Source: Bradyrhizobium sp. Tv2a-2
Lineage (GTDB): Bacteria > Pseudomonadota > Alphaproteobacteria > Rhizobiales > Xanthobacteraceae
Assembly (NCBI RefSeq): GCF_000472425.1
Contig: NZ_AXAI01000001.1
Location: forward strand, 666,134-730,133
DNA length: 64,000 nucleotides
Direction of reading: 5' to 3'
Part shown: positions 1 through 8,955 of the stretch, piece by piece
Numbering within the stretch: the first letter of the stretch is position 1
Layout: each line of letters starts with the position of its first letter
Translations under genes and position numbers: made by a program
The notes under the pieces: model-generated
What the model saw: the letters and a program-made list of their open reading frames with translations, nothing else
Database searches by the model: none
What the model was told of the DNA's origin: nothing

Positions 1-341
1 TAGGCGAGCGGCATCAGAATGAAGATCGAGATCAGGTAGGGCACACCAAGCCTGAAGGCGCGATATCCCAAAAAATTCGCCGCCCCCCTGTGAGCGAGGC
101 TGTCGCGCACGAACAGGCCCGAAATGAAGTACATGCAGGCCATGAAGAAGCTGTCGTTGAACAGCACGACGAGGTCGAAGCCGAGCCAGTGCGCGCGGTC
201 ACCGGTGCCGAAATAGGTGTAGTTGACCACCGAATGATGCAGCACCACGAGCAGCGTGATGAAGGTTCGCGCACGGTCGAGCGCCGTGACGCGGCCGGGC
301 GCCGTGGTGATTTCGTTGGCCTGTTCCGGCGGTCGCAGCAT
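1..341 (-). CDS. Acyltransferase 3 family membrane protein (N-terminal part, runs off the window)
   Basis: Reading from 341 downwards, about 113 residues are open and reach the window edge without a stop. They begin MLRPPEQANEITTAPGRV and contain RARTFITLLVVLHHSVV, the N-terminal helix of acyltransferase-3 (OpgC/OafA-like) integral membrane enzymes, with the family's conserved His in LHHS. Two further hydrophobic stretches follow (around FFMACMYFISGLF and YLISIFILMPLAY). Such proteins acylate sugars or glycans of the envelope; the substrate here cannot be told. The start codon directly follows the TAA stop of the upstream serine hydrolase (TAAATG), so the two are very likely co-transcribed. 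Confidence 0.85.
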   Translation of the reverse strand, partial: MLRPPEQANEITTAPGRVTALDRARTFITLLVVLHHSVVNYTYFGTGDRAHWLGFDLVVLFNDSFFMACMYFISGLFVRDSLAHRGAANFLGYRAFRLGVPYLISIFILMPLA

Positions 342-1604
342 TTATTTCCCGAAGGCGTCGTAGATGATCTTCTTCACGGCGATCTGCACGGGCTGACGTC
401 CCGATGGCGAGTCCTGCATGACCGCGAAAAACATGTCCTCGGCACGATCGATCACAAGATAACAGCCCGTGGCGCCGTCCCATTTGATCTCGCCAAGCGA
501 ACCGGGCGGCGGCGGGATCGCATTGCCGGGATCGGTGCGGATGCCGAAACCATAGCCGAAGCCGAACCCGTCGCCCGGATAATAATAGACATCGCGCGCG
601 ACGCCAGCGCCGGGGCCGATATGGTCGGTGGTCATCGCCTTGAAGATCGTCGGGCTGAGATAGGTCTTGCCGTCCAGCGCGCCACCGTTGAGCAGCATCT
701 GCCCGTAGCGGGCGAAATCGGCGAGGGTCGAGACCATGCCGCCGCCGCCCGATTCCCAGCGCGTGACGTCGAGCGAGTTACGTTCGATATGACGGTCTCT
801 CGGCAACGGTCTTGCGTAGCGGGCTCGCTCGGCGGGATCGGTCAGGAAGAATTCCGTCGTGATCATGCCGAGCGGATCGAGCAGGCTCTCCTTCTCGAAC
901 TGATAGAGCGACTTCCCGGAAGCAACCTCGATGACACGGCCGAGCACGTCGGTGGAATGGCCATAGTCCCACAACGTATGTGGCTGCTCGGCCAGCGGCA
1001 CCTTGGCAATCCGCTCGGCAAATCCCGCGTTGTCGAAATCGCCGAGATAGATGCCGGCGTAGGCCGCTTTCACGAGGCCCTGGCCATAGAAGCCGTAGGT
1101 GATGCCGGAGGTTTGCAGCAGGAGGTCCTCCACCGTCATCGGCCGGCGCAATGGCACGAGATCGAGCACCGGCTTGCCGCTCTCGTCCGACCGCTCGACG
1201 CCAACTTTCATGCCGGCAAAAGACGGAATGTATTTGGCGACGGGGTCATCCAGCGCGATCTTTCCACGGTCGACCAGCATCATGGCCGCGATACTGGTGA
1301 TGGTCTTGGTGACGGAATGGATTGGGAAGATCGCGTCCTCCGTCAGCGGCGCGCCGGTGTCAGGATCGCGCGTGCCGAAGCATTTCTTATAAAGCTGCTT
1401 GCCGTGCTGCTGGACCAGAACGCAGGCACCCGGGATTCGGCCTGCAGCGACCTCGCCCTTGAGAAAATCGTCGATCGGTGCAAGCTTGTCGATCGATACC
1501 GTCGTGCCCGGCGGCGGACCGAACAAGGGCCCATCCGCTCGTGCCTCCCCTGAGGGCAGGAGCGCGACCGCCGACACCAACAGGATTGAGTTAATGCGCC
1601 CCAT
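342..1604 (-). CDS. Secreted serine hydrolase, beta-lactamase (class C)/esterase family
   Basis: The protein has 420 residues. An open frame extends upstream, but the Met at 1604 opens a clean signal peptide (MGRINSILLVSAVALLPSGEARA), so that start is preferred. The class C beta-lactamase/esterase fold is shown by the nucleophile motif S-V-T-K inside FPIHSVTKTITSIAAMM and by a downstream Tyr motif in WDYGHSTDVLG, at the place of the family's Y-x-N. It also contains GGGGMVSTLADFARYGQMLLNGG, typical of this family. It probably hydrolyses esters or amides in the periplasm; a true beta-lactamase role is unlikely for this subfamily. The acyltransferase-3 gene follows with no gap. Confidence 0.88.
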   Translation of the reverse strand: MGRINSILLVSAVALLPSGEARADGPLFGPPPGTTVSIDKLAPIDDFLKGEVAAGRIPGACVLVQQHGKQLYKKCFGTRDPDTGAPLTEDAIFPIHSVTKTITSIAAMMLVDRGKIALDDPVAKYIPSFAGMKVGVERSDESGKPVLDLVPLRRPMTVEDLLLQTSGITYGFYGQGLVKAAYAGIYLGDFDNAGFAERIAKVPLAEQPHTLWDYGHSTDVLGRVIEVASGKSLYQFEKESLLDPLGMITTEFFLTDPAERARYARPLPRDRHIERNSLDVTRWESGGGGMVSTLADFARYGQMLLNGGALDGKTYLSPTIFKAMTTDHIGPGAGVARDVYYYPGDGFGFGYGFGIRTDPGNAIPPPPGSLGEIKWDGATGCYLVIDRAEDMFFAVMQDSPSGRQPVQIAVKKIIYDAFGK

Positions 1605-1700
1605 TTGACGGCACACGTTAGTCGATTGTATTACAGCGCTCCAGAGGCACGACACGCCGATCACGATCACGCATTCGTCATCGCGCGGCGAACCTGTCAT

Positions 1701-2612
1701 TCACGAATAGGGATTGATCAGCTTCTGTTGTTCGGAACTGTGATTCACCAGCATGTCGATGAAGGTTCTCACCTTGGCTGATAAATGATGGCGATGCGGA
1801 TAGACCGCATTCATCGACATCTCCAGCGGCCGATACTCCGGCAGCAGTCGCACCAGGCGTCCGGCTTCCAGGTCATCATGGATCAGAAAACCAGCGGCCA
1901 GGCAAATGCCGACGCCCTGCAAGGCTGCGATGCGCACAGTCTCGCCGCTGTTGGTCACAAGTCGGCCGGAGACCTTGGCCGAGGCCGGCTTTCCCTGCCG
2001 GTCCACAAACCGCCACTCGTCGCCGAACGGATACATGACATGACGTATGCAAGTGTGGTTGGCCAGATCGGCCAATTGTGCCGGCCTGTCGTGACTTTCG
2101 AGATAGCCGTGCGAACAGCACAGCACGTGACGCCAGGTCGCAAGCTTGCGGACGATCAGGCTTGAGTCCGGTGGCTCGGTCATCCGCAAGGCAAGATCGA
2201 ACCCCTCCTCGATCAGATCGACATGGGCCTCGCCCAGACGAAAATCGACCTTGACCTCCGGATAGACCGCCAGGAACTCCGCAACGACCGGCGCGATGAA
2301 CGGGACCATATGGGTCTGGGTGTACACGCGCAGCGTGCCACGCGGGGTCGATTGCTGGGCGCTGGCGATGTCGTCGGCCTGTTCGAGATCGGTGATGATT
2401 TGGGTCGCCCGGTCATAATAGGCGCGGCCGATCTCGGTCAGGCTGACCTTGCGGGTGGTGCGGTTGAGCAGCCGCACACCCAGCCGCTCTTCCAGCGCCT
2501 GGATGTGGTTGCTCACCATGGTGGTGGACATGTTGAGCCTGCGGCCGGCGGCTGAAAACCCGCCATTGTCCACGACCTGGACGAAGGCGGTGAGGCTGGT
2601 CAGCCGATCCAT
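1701..2612 (-). CDS. LysR-family transcriptional regulator
   Basis: The protein has 303 residues, the usual LysR length. Residues 1-60 form the winged helix-turn-helix (FVQVVDNGGFSAAGRRLN, then ALEERLGVRLLNRTTRKVSLTEIG), and residues from about 90 form the periplasmic-binding-like effector domain. The TTRKVSLTE wing is characteristic of the CrgA/AaeR-type group. It is divergent from the EmrA-like gene with 140 bp between them, a classical arrangement for a LysR protein controlling an adjacent efflux operon. The inducer cannot be inferred. Confidence 0.93.
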   Translation of the reverse strand: MDRLTSLTAFVQVVDNGGFSAAGRRLNMSTTMVSNHIQALEERLGVRLLNRTTRKVSLTEIGRAYYDRATQIITDLEQADDIASAQQSTPRGTLRVYTQTHMVPFIAPVVAEFLAVYPEVKVDFRLGEAHVDLIEEGFDLALRMTEPPDSSLIVRKLATWRHVLCCSHGYLESHDRPAQLADLANHTCIRHVMYPFGDEWRFVDRQGKPASAKVSGRLVTNSGETVRIAALQGVGICLAAGFLIHDDLEAGRLVRLLPEYRPLEMSMNAVYPHRHHLSAKVRTFIDMLVNHSSEQQKLINPYS

Positions 2613-2638
2613 CTGCCTGCTCCGATTATTCTCTCTTC

Positions 2639-2655
2639 GTGGACAATGTATCCAC
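2639..2655. promoter_or_regulatory. Candidate operator between the LysR gene and the emrAB-like operon
   Basis: Seen directly: an inverted repeat GTGGA-N7-TCCAC about 27 bp upstream of the LysR start and about 97 bp upstream of the efflux operon start. Its position in the divergent intergenic region fits a LysR binding site that also controls the LysR gene itself. Assignment to this regulator is inference. Confidence 0.4.
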
Positions 2656-2752
2656 TTTTTCGCAGATTATCAGACGGGAGAGGATATCGCATCTTCGGGC
2701 CGACTAGCGGCGGCCACCTCAGGCCGGCCGCCAGAGGTTTCTGGAGAGTGCC

Positions 2753-3907
2753 ATGTCAACCACGTCCTATGTCCCTGAACAACAAGCAAAAACCGGGTCT
2801 CGCCTGTCCCAGCGGACGATCAGGCTGACGGCACTCGTGCTGGCGCTGACCGCGGGTATCGCCGCTGCTGCCGACCTTGGCTACGGCTATGTGACCACCG
2901 GCCGCTACCTGCAGACGACCGATGACGCCTATGTCAAGGCCGACTCCACCATCATCGCGCCCAAGGTGTCCGGCTACATCGCCGAAGTCACGGTTTCCGA
3001 CAATCAGCCGGTCAAGGCCGGGGAGCTTCTGGCCCGCATCGACGACCGCGATTTCCGAGCCGCGCTGGACCAGGCCCATGCCGATGTCGCGGCATCCGCG
3101 GCCGCCGTGAGCAATCTCGATGCGCAAATCGAACTGCAACAGCCGGTCATCCAGCAACAGGAGGCTGAGGTCACGGCGGCGGAAGCCAACCTGCAATTCG
3201 CCCAGCAGGAGCGCACCCGTTATGACGATCTGATGAAGAGCGGATCCGGCACGGTGCAGCGGGCACAGCAGACCGACGCAGCACTGCGCGCCAGCGACGC
3301 GCAATTGCAGCAGGGCAAGGCGGCACTGATTGCGGCGAAGAAGAAGCTCGAAGTGCTCGACACCCAACGCGCACAGGCGGTCGCGCAGCGTGCCCACGCT
3401 CGCGCAGTCGAACAGCAGGCGGCGCTGAACCTGTCCTACACGCAAATCACGGCGCCGGTCGACGGCACGGTCGGGGCGCGTTCGCTCCGGGTAGGCCAGT
3501 ACGTACAGGCGGGAACGCAGCTGATGGCGGTGGTGCCGCTGGAGGCGGTCTATGTGGTGGCGAACTACAAGGAGACCCAACTCACCCATGTGCGCAACGG
3601 CCAGCCGGTGGAGCTCGTCGTCGACAGCTTTCCGGGCCACAAGCTGCGTGGGCATGTCGACAGCCTGTCGCCGGCAAGCGGGTTGGAGTTCGCGCTGCTG
3701 CCGCCCGACAACGCCACCGGCAATTTCACCAAGGTCGTGCAGCGCGTTCCGGTCAAGATCGTGCTCGACGATCAGAGCCTGACCGGCCTGCTGCGCCCAG
3801 GCATGTCGGCCGAGCCGACCATCGACACCAAGGCGACCGTGCTTGCCGAGCGCGAGCGCCACAGCCAGCTCGCCGCCAATCCGGCGCAAGTCCGCCGGGG
3901 CAGCTGA
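2753..3907 (+). CDS. HlyD/EmrA-type membrane fusion protein of an efflux pump
   Basis: The protein has 384 residues with a GGAGAG ribosome binding site five bases before ATG. One transmembrane helix near residues 22-42 anchors it in the inner membrane. It is followed by TDDAYVKADSTIIAPKVSGYIAEV, the lipoyl half-motif hallmark of EmrA-type fusion proteins. A long Gln/Ala-rich alpha-helical hairpin (about residues 105-225) and the second half-motif (LSYTQITAPVDGTVGARSLRVGQYV) follow. It would bridge the DHA2 pump encoded downstream to an outer-membrane channel; no TolC-type gene is visible here. Confidence 0.92.
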   Translation: MSTTSYVPEQQAKTGSRLSQRTIRLTALVLALTAGIAAAADLGYGYVTTGRYLQTTDDAYVKADSTIIAPKVSGYIAEVTVSDNQPVKAGELLARIDDRDFRAALDQAHADVAASAAAVSNLDAQIELQQPVIQQQEAEVTAAEANLQFAQQERTRYDDLMKSGSGTVQRAQQTDAALRASDAQLQQGKAALIAAKKKLEVLDTQRAQAVAQRAHARAVEQQAALNLSYTQITAPVDGTVGARSLRVGQYVQAGTQLMAVVPLEAVYVVANYKETQLTHVRNGQPVELVVDSFPGHKLRGHVDSLSPASGLEFALLPPDNATGNFTKVVQRVPVKIVLDDQSLTGLLRPGMSAEPTIDTKATVLAERERHSQLAANPAQVRRGS

Positions 3908-4029
3908 ATTCCGGCAGCGAATCCGGCGGCACATCTTCAATCGTCGCCGGATAATCCTTCCACTGCTTCTCCGATTATCAAAACAGTTCGTTCAATCCAT
4001 CTTCCTCGCGAGACCGAGAGGAGAAAGTC

Positions 4030-5652
4030 ATGACTACGCTCCAGGCGACCCTGACGACATCCGGCGAGACCCGCCAGGTCCAGCCCCCGGCGGCGGCCGC
4101 ACCGACCTCTCACGTGTCCGCCAAAACCTGGATCGCCGTGACCGGCGCCACGCTCGGCGCGTTCATGGCGATCCTCAACATCCAGATCGTGAACGCCTCG
4201 CTTGCCGACGTCCAGGGCGCGATCGGCGCGGGCATCGATGACGGCGGCTGGATCTCGACCTCCTATCTGATCGCCGAAATCGTCGTGATCCCCTTGAGCG
4301 GCTGGCTCGCGCAGGTGTTCTCGATGCGCATCTATCTCCTGACCAATGCGGCACTGTTCCTGGTGTTCTCCGCGAGCTGCGCGCTGGCGCATGACCTGCC
4401 GCAAATGATCGCAATTCGCGCCGTCCAGGGGTTCACCGGCGGCGTGCTGATCCCGTTGGCTTTCGTGCTGATCATCACCCTTCTGCCGAAGAGCAAGCAG
4501 GCGATCGGAATGGCGATGTATGCGGTGTCGGCAACCTTTGCGCCCGCGATCGGCCCCACCATCGGCGGCTATCTGACGGAGAACTGGGGCTGGCAGTACA
4601 TCTTCTATGTCAACCTCGTGCCCGGCGCAGTGATGCTCGCCATGCTGTTCTTTTCGCTGGAGCCGAAGCCGATGAGGCTTAACCTGCTCCGCGAGGGCGA
4701 CTGGCCGGGCATCATTACCATGGCGATCGGACTGTCCGCGCTGCAGACCGTGCTGGAAGAGGGCAACAAAGACGACTGGTTCGGCTCGACCTTCATCGTT
4801 CGCCTCTCCATCATCGCTGCCGTGGCGCTCGCACTGTTCCTGGTCATCGAGCTGACCTCGACAAAGCCGCTGTTGAACCTTCGCCTCCTGCTGCGCCGTA
4901 ATTTTGGCTTTGGCACCTTCGCCAACTTCCTGTTCGGCTTTGCGCTCTACGGTTCGGTGTTCATCCTGCCGCAATATCTGTCGCGCGTTCAGGGCTACAA
5001 TGCGGAACAGATCGGCATGGTGCTGGCATGGACCGGCCTGCCGCAACTGGTGCTGATCCCGCTCGTGCCGGGGCTCATGAAGCGGCTCGATTCGCGCCTC
5101 CTGATCGTGCTCGGCTTTGCGTTCTTCGCCGCATCCAACTTCATGAATATCACCATGAGCGCCGACTATGCCAACGAGCAGCTGTTTTGGCCCAATGTGG
5201 TGCGCGCGATCGGCCAGGCGCTGGCGATGGCACCGCTGTCGGCGGTTGCGACGGCCGGCATCGAGACCGAGAATGCCGGCTCTGCGTCCGCGCTGTTCAA
5301 TATGATGCGGAACCTCGGCGGCGCCGTCGGCATCGCGTTGTTGCAGACCTTCCTGACCAAGCGGGAGCAATATCACTCCAACGTGCTCACCCAATCGGTC
5401 TCTCTGTTCGAACAGGCAACTCGCACCCGGCTGGAACAACTCACGCAATATTTCATGAATCACGGCGTTGCCAATCATACCGATGCGCTCAATCGTGCCT
5501 ATGTTGCCGTTGGCCATGTCGTACAGAAGCAGGCTTTCATCCTCGCCTTCAGCGACACCTTCTATCTGCTTGGTGTCGGACTAATCATTGCCCTGATCGC
5601 GAGCCTGCTCCTGAAGAAGCCGGACCATGTGAGTGCCGGCGGAGCCCACTAA
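4030..5652 (+). CDS. DHA2-family (EmrB/QacA-type) MFS drug efflux transporter
   Basis: The protein has 540 residues, about 14 hydrophobic helices and the DHA2 signature sequences (LGAFMAILNIQIVNASLADVQ in helix 1, IAIRAVQGFTGGVLIPLAF, and FAPAIGPTIGGYL for antiporter motif C). The family expels hydrophobic compounds by proton antiport together with an EmrA partner, here encoded 122 bp upstream. A strong AGGAG-type ribosome binding site precedes ATG. The 3' end lies 31 bp before the AhpD-like gene, so three genes probably form one operon under the divergent LysR protein. Confidence 0.93.
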   Translation: MTTLQATLTTSGETRQVQPPAAAAPTSHVSAKTWIAVTGATLGAFMAILNIQIVNASLADVQGAIGAGIDDGGWISTSYLIAEIVVIPLSGWLAQVFSMRIYLLTNAALFLVFSASCALAHDLPQMIAIRAVQGFTGGVLIPLAFVLIITLLPKSKQAIGMAMYAVSATFAPAIGPTIGGYLTENWGWQYIFYVNLVPGAVMLAMLFFSLEPKPMRLNLLREGDWPGIITMAIGLSALQTVLEEGNKDDWFGSTFIVRLSIIAAVALALFLVIELTSTKPLLNLRLLLRRNFGFGTFANFLFGFALYGSVFILPQYLSRVQGYNAEQIGMVLAWTGLPQLVLIPLVPGLMKRLDSRLLIVLGFAFFAASNFMNITMSADYANEQLFWPNVVRAIGQALAMAPLSAVATAGIETENAGSASALFNMMRNLGGAVGIALLQTFLTKREQYHSNVLTQSVSLFEQATRTRLEQLTQYFMNHGVANHTDALNRAYVAVGHVVQKQAFILAFSDTFYLLGVGLIIALIASLLLKKPDHVSAGGAH

Positions 5653-5683
5653 CCCTGAACCGCAAAAGCAAGGAGAGACGACC

Positions 5684-6145
5684 ATGAAGCCCCGCATGAA
5701 TTTCTACCAGGCTGCACCCGAAACCATCGACGCCCTCAATGCGCTCGAGACCAAGGTGGCATCGAGCGGACTCGAACAGTCGCTGATCGAGCTGGTCAAA
5801 ACCCGGGCTTCGCAGATCAATGGCTGCGCCTTCTGCATCAACATGCACACCCAGGATGCGCGCAAACACGGCGAGACCGAACAGCGTCTCTATCTGCTGA
5901 ATGCCTGGCGTGAGGCGCCCGTTTATACCGAGCGCGAGCGCGCAGCATTGGCCTGGACGGACGCGGTGACGCAGATCTCGGAGACGCACGCGCCCGACGA
6001 CATCTATCAGCAGGTTCGCGCGCAATTCTCCGAGGCCGAGACGGTTAACCTCACGATGCTGATCGCGACCATCAACGCCTGGAACCGGCTTGCGATCTCC
6101 TTCCGCGCCATGCCGCCGGTGAAGAAGGCCTCAAGCGCCGCGTGA
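5684..6145 (+). CDS. Carboxymuconolactone decarboxylase family / AhpD-like protein
   Basis: The protein has 153 residues from the Met at 5684, preceded by AAGGAGAG; an upstream in-frame GTG/ATG extension overlaps the previous gene and is not needed. It has the AhpD-like signature ELVKTRASQINGCAFCINMH with the redox pair C-A-F-C and the downstream His, followed by the AL-W-DAVT helix. Family members are small alkylhydroperoxidase-like thiol proteins, often induced by the same signals as neighbouring efflux pumps. Its place as third gene after the efflux pair suggests detoxification of the exported compound or a peroxide derived from it (inference). Confidence 0.9.
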   Translation: MKPRMNFYQAAPETIDALNALETKVASSGLEQSLIELVKTRASQINGCAFCINMHTQDARKHGETEQRLYLLNAWREAPVYTERERAALAWTDAVTQISETHAPDDIYQQVRAQFSEAETVNLTMLIATINAWNRLAISFRAMPPVKKASSAA

Positions 6146-6176
6146 GGCTTGAGGTTGGCCGCGAGCCCCAGACGCG

Positions 6177-7118
6177 TCAGCCGCCCCGTGCGCGGGCAAG
6201 CGTCTCGGAAGGCGTTTCGCCGAACAGCGTCCGGTAGCTCTGGGAGAAATCGCCGAAATGCCAGAAGCCGAAGGCAAGGGCTGCGGCCTTCACGCTTTGG
6301 GTGCCGGCGCGAAGCTGCTGGCGCACCAGCCAGAGGCGCCGCAGCCGTAAATAGCGGTGCAGGCTCATGCCGCTATATTGCAACACCGCGTCGTGGATGG
6401 TGCGCACCGACAAGCCGAGCTGCTTGGCGAGATCACTGGAATAGATCGGGTGCCCGATGCTGTCTGCCAGGATGGCGCGAATGTCCTGGAATATCTTGAA
6501 CTGCCTGAGCGTGTTCGCGCGGGCGGCCCACTTCGAAGGAATGACATCGGCAAACGCGGCATCAATTCCCGAAAACAGCGACTCGCGAATGGCGGGGCCG
6601 ATCTGGTGCTGCTCGGCATCCGGCGCAGGTGGCGAGACAGACATGATTTCGCGGACCAGCGCCTGCAACCAGCCATAGGCCCATGGCGAGGTCTCGAAGA
6701 TACGGAAATTCGGACCGGAATCTGGCCAGCCGCGGTCGTCGACCTGCGGCGTGAAGACGATCGAGGCGTATTCCCGCCCGACGCGCTCGACGGTCGTATA
6801 TGCGGCACCATTGCTGCCGATCACGATAGCCGACGGCACCTCGTCCACGCCGTTGAAGCGGATCGGCATGCCCTCGTCCATGGTAAACGCCACCACCGTG
6901 CAATCGGGCGCGAACTGCCCGTCGGTGATCCTTGGAAACGACTTGACGAGATTGATGGAGCAGCCGGGCAGATTCAGGATGATCTGCTCGGCCGAGATGG
7001 TCCGGACCAGCGGCGTGAAATCCACGTTGAGGTTTCGCACCGAGCTTCGAAACTCATCAACGTCGGAAAACCTAAAGACTTGTGGTGCCAGCAAGGGCTG
7101 GCCCGAATTGCTTTTCAT
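6177..7118 (-). CDS. AraC-family transcriptional regulator
   Basis: The protein has 313 residues. The C-terminal part (about 210-310) carries the double helix-turn-helix: YSSDLAKQLGLSVRTIHDAVLQYSGMSLHRYLRLRRL, then VKAAALAFGFWHFGDFSQSYRTLFGETPSETL. The F-W-H-F-G-D-F-S-x-x-Y motif is that of the AraC second helix-turn-helix. The N-terminal about 200 residues are an effector or oligomerisation domain without a recognisable ligand. It converges on the AhpD-like gene with 31 bp between the stops; its target is unknown. Confidence 0.92.
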   Translation of the reverse strand: MKSNSGQPLLAPQVFRFSDVDEFRSSVRNLNVDFTPLVRTISAEQIILNLPGCSINLVKSFPRITDGQFAPDCTVVAFTMDEGMPIRFNGVDEVPSAIVIGSNGAAYTTVERVGREYASIVFTPQVDDRGWPDSGPNFRIFETSPWAYGWLQALVREIMSVSPPAPDAEQHQIGPAIRESLFSGIDAAFADVIPSKWAARANTLRQFKIFQDIRAILADSIGHPIYSSDLAKQLGLSVRTIHDAVLQYSGMSLHRYLRLRRLWLVRQQLRAGTQSVKAAALAFGFWHFGDFSQSYRTLFGETPSETLARARGG

Positions 7119-7422
7119 TGAACTTCAGAATTGACGAATTTCAGGACTAAAGGATGTCAGGACCGCTTGGATGTCTCCATCTAAATGGCGGTAATATAGT
7201 AGCTGGATCACGCTAATGGCGGCAAAATTACCTTACCGTCTAACGAACCGATCGGTATCTAGGCACGGTCGGGCGTATTGCACACAACATTTACAATCGT
7301 CTGCCCGCTCCTTTTGCCGAATTTCGATACAGTTTTGGCAATTTGAATAAAGTCCCTTAATTCTTCCCGCGTGAAATCCCGGGGTTGAGACCCGACTAAT
7401 TTCATTCGCCGTTTGCCAGGCC
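7119..7422. other. Intergenic region, no gene seen
   Basis: These 304 bases separate the divergent AraC and DUF2336 genes and are more AT-rich than their surroundings (for example around 7190-7240), as expected for promoters. I see no open frame, RNA gene or clear operator. Confidence 0.5.
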
Positions 7423-8535
7423 ATGACAGCCGTTGCTTGCTCCGAACTCATTGCTGAGGTCGAGCTCATCGCAAAAAGCGGAACGCCCGAGCGGCGCGCA
7501 CGCATGCTGCGAGGGCTTGCCGACCTGTTTCGGTTATCCGCGGGGCAGCTGCAGCCGGCCCAGATTACCGTTTTCGACGATGTGCTGCTGCGGCTGATCG
7601 AGCGCAGCGATGCGCGCACGCTTGCAAGCCTCAGCGCGACTCTGGCGGGCCTGGAGCCTGCGCCTGCGGAAACCGTGCGCCGGCTGGCGCGCCATGAGGA
7701 CGACGCGGTCGCCGCGCCAGTGCTGGCCCGCACGGTCTCGCTTGCCGACGACGATCTGGTGCAGATCGTCTGCGAGCGCGGCCAGCGGCATCTGCTGGCG
7801 ATCGCCGGGCGGGCGTCGCTCAGCGCGGACATCACCTCGCTCGTGCTCAAGCGCGCCGGCAAGGACACCGCGCGGGCACTTGTGAAGAATCCCGGGGCAC
7901 GCTTCACCGAAAAGGCCTATGCGATGCTGATCGGCATCGCCGAGCGCGACGAGACCGTGGCGGAAGCGGCCGGGCTGCGCCCCGACCTGCCCGCGACCCT
8001 GCTCGCTGAATTGCTGGCCAAGACCACGGATACGGTGCGAGCCCGCCTCCTGAAGGCGGCGCCGGCGGCGTTGCGCGAGAAAATTCAGGCCGCGATCAAT
8101 GCCACGGCCGCGGGCCAAGCGCCGCGCGAGGCAAGTGCGCCGGTCGACTATGCGGACGCGCTTCGCATGGTCGAAGGGCTCAACCGCATCGGCAAGCTCA
8201 ACGACTCCACGGTCAACCGCTTCGCCATGCGGCGCGAGCTGACCAACGTGATCGCCTCGCTCGCGGTGCTGTCGGGCGCCAGCGTCGAGGCGGTCGAGCC
8301 GCTCATGGAGGACGCGCGCTGCGAAGGCGTGATCATCGCCTGCCGCGCCGCCCGCCTGAACTGGCAGACCGCCGCATCGGTGCTCAACAATCGCCGCGCG
8401 GCCAAACCGTCAAAAGAGCAGCTTGAGATGGGCAGGGAGATGTTCGAGACGCTCTATATCTCGTCTGCTCAATACACCATGCGCTTCGAGCCGCCGGTGC
8501 CCACATCGGCAGGACTCGTCAGGGAGGCCAACTGA
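7423..8535 (+). CDS. DUF2336 domain-containing protein
   Basis: The protein has 370 residues and is rich in Ala, Leu and Arg, predicted to be an all-helical HEAT-like repeat protein. Blocks such as LADLFRLSAGQLQPAQITVFDDVLLRLIE, APVLARTVSLADDDLV and LARLEDD-type repeats match DUF2336, a family largely restricted to alphaproteobacteria. No catalytic motif or signal peptide is visible. Its stop overlaps the PilZ start by one base (TGATG), so the two are translationally coupled, and an HD-GYP gene follows. A scaffold or signalling role in c-di-GMP control is an inference from this context. Confidence 0.85.
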   Translation: MTAVACSELIAEVELIAKSGTPERRARMLRGLADLFRLSAGQLQPAQITVFDDVLLRLIERSDARTLASLSATLAGLEPAPAETVRRLARHEDDAVAAPVLARTVSLADDDLVQIVCERGQRHLLAIAGRASLSADITSLVLKRAGKDTARALVKNPGARFTEKAYAMLIGIAERDETVAEAAGLRPDLPATLLAELLAKTTDTVRARLLKAAPAALREKIQAAINATAAGQAPREASAPVDYADALRMVEGLNRIGKLNDSTVNRFAMRRELTNVIASLAVLSGASVEAVEPLMEDARCEGVIIACRAARLNWQTAASVLNNRRAAKPSKEQLEMGREMFETLYISSAQYTMRFEPPVPTSAGLVREAN

Positions 8536-8849
8536 TGTTGAAGGGCGAAAACCGCAAGACAAACCGCGTCCGGTTCGATCACAAGCACGCAGTCAACCTG
8601 ATGGGCGTCGACGGCACCTGGCGGCGCAGTTGCGTCCTGCTCGACATCTCCGCGACCGGCGCCAAGATCGAGGTCGAAGGCACGATCGACGTGCTGCAGG
8701 CGAAGGAATTTTTCCTGCTGCTGTCGTCCACCGGGCTCGCCTTCCGGCGATGCGAACTGGTGTGGATCGATGGCTCCAACGCCGGAATCCGTTTCGTCAA
8801 GGCGAAGCTTGGCAACAAGAAAGCCGAAAGCAGCGAGAGGGCGCAGTGA
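8535..8849 (+). CDS. PilZ-domain c-di-GMP-binding protein
   Basis: The protein has 104 residues, a single PilZ domain. The two c-di-GMP contact motifs are present: a basic motif near the N-terminus (ENRKTNRVRF, R-x-x-x-R) and LLDISATGAKIEV (D/N-x-S-x-x-G). It has no membrane or enzymatic part, so it should act as a stand-alone adaptor switching partners when c-di-GMP rises. It starts inside the stop of the DUF2336 gene and lies 106 bp before the HD-GYP gene, which could degrade the same ligand. Confidence 0.88.
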   Translation: MLKGENRKTNRVRFDHKHAVNLMGVDGTWRRSCVLLDISATGAKIEVEGTIDVLQAKEFFLLLSSTGLAFRRCELVWIDGSNAGIRFVKAKLGNKKAESSERAQ

Positions 8850-8955
8850 CGCTTTCGACCATGCGGGCTGGTTCGGTTAACGGCCGTCGGGGACGGCATT
8901 CCGGCAGACGACGCGTGCCCGCACGCCGCGACGATCAAACAGGCCATCCGCGCTG

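Noticed and set aside
3937..5517. A 526-codon frame antisense to the EmrB-type pump
   Set aside because: His/Arg/Asp-rich composition typical of shadow frames; the plus strand encodes a clear 14-helix transporter.
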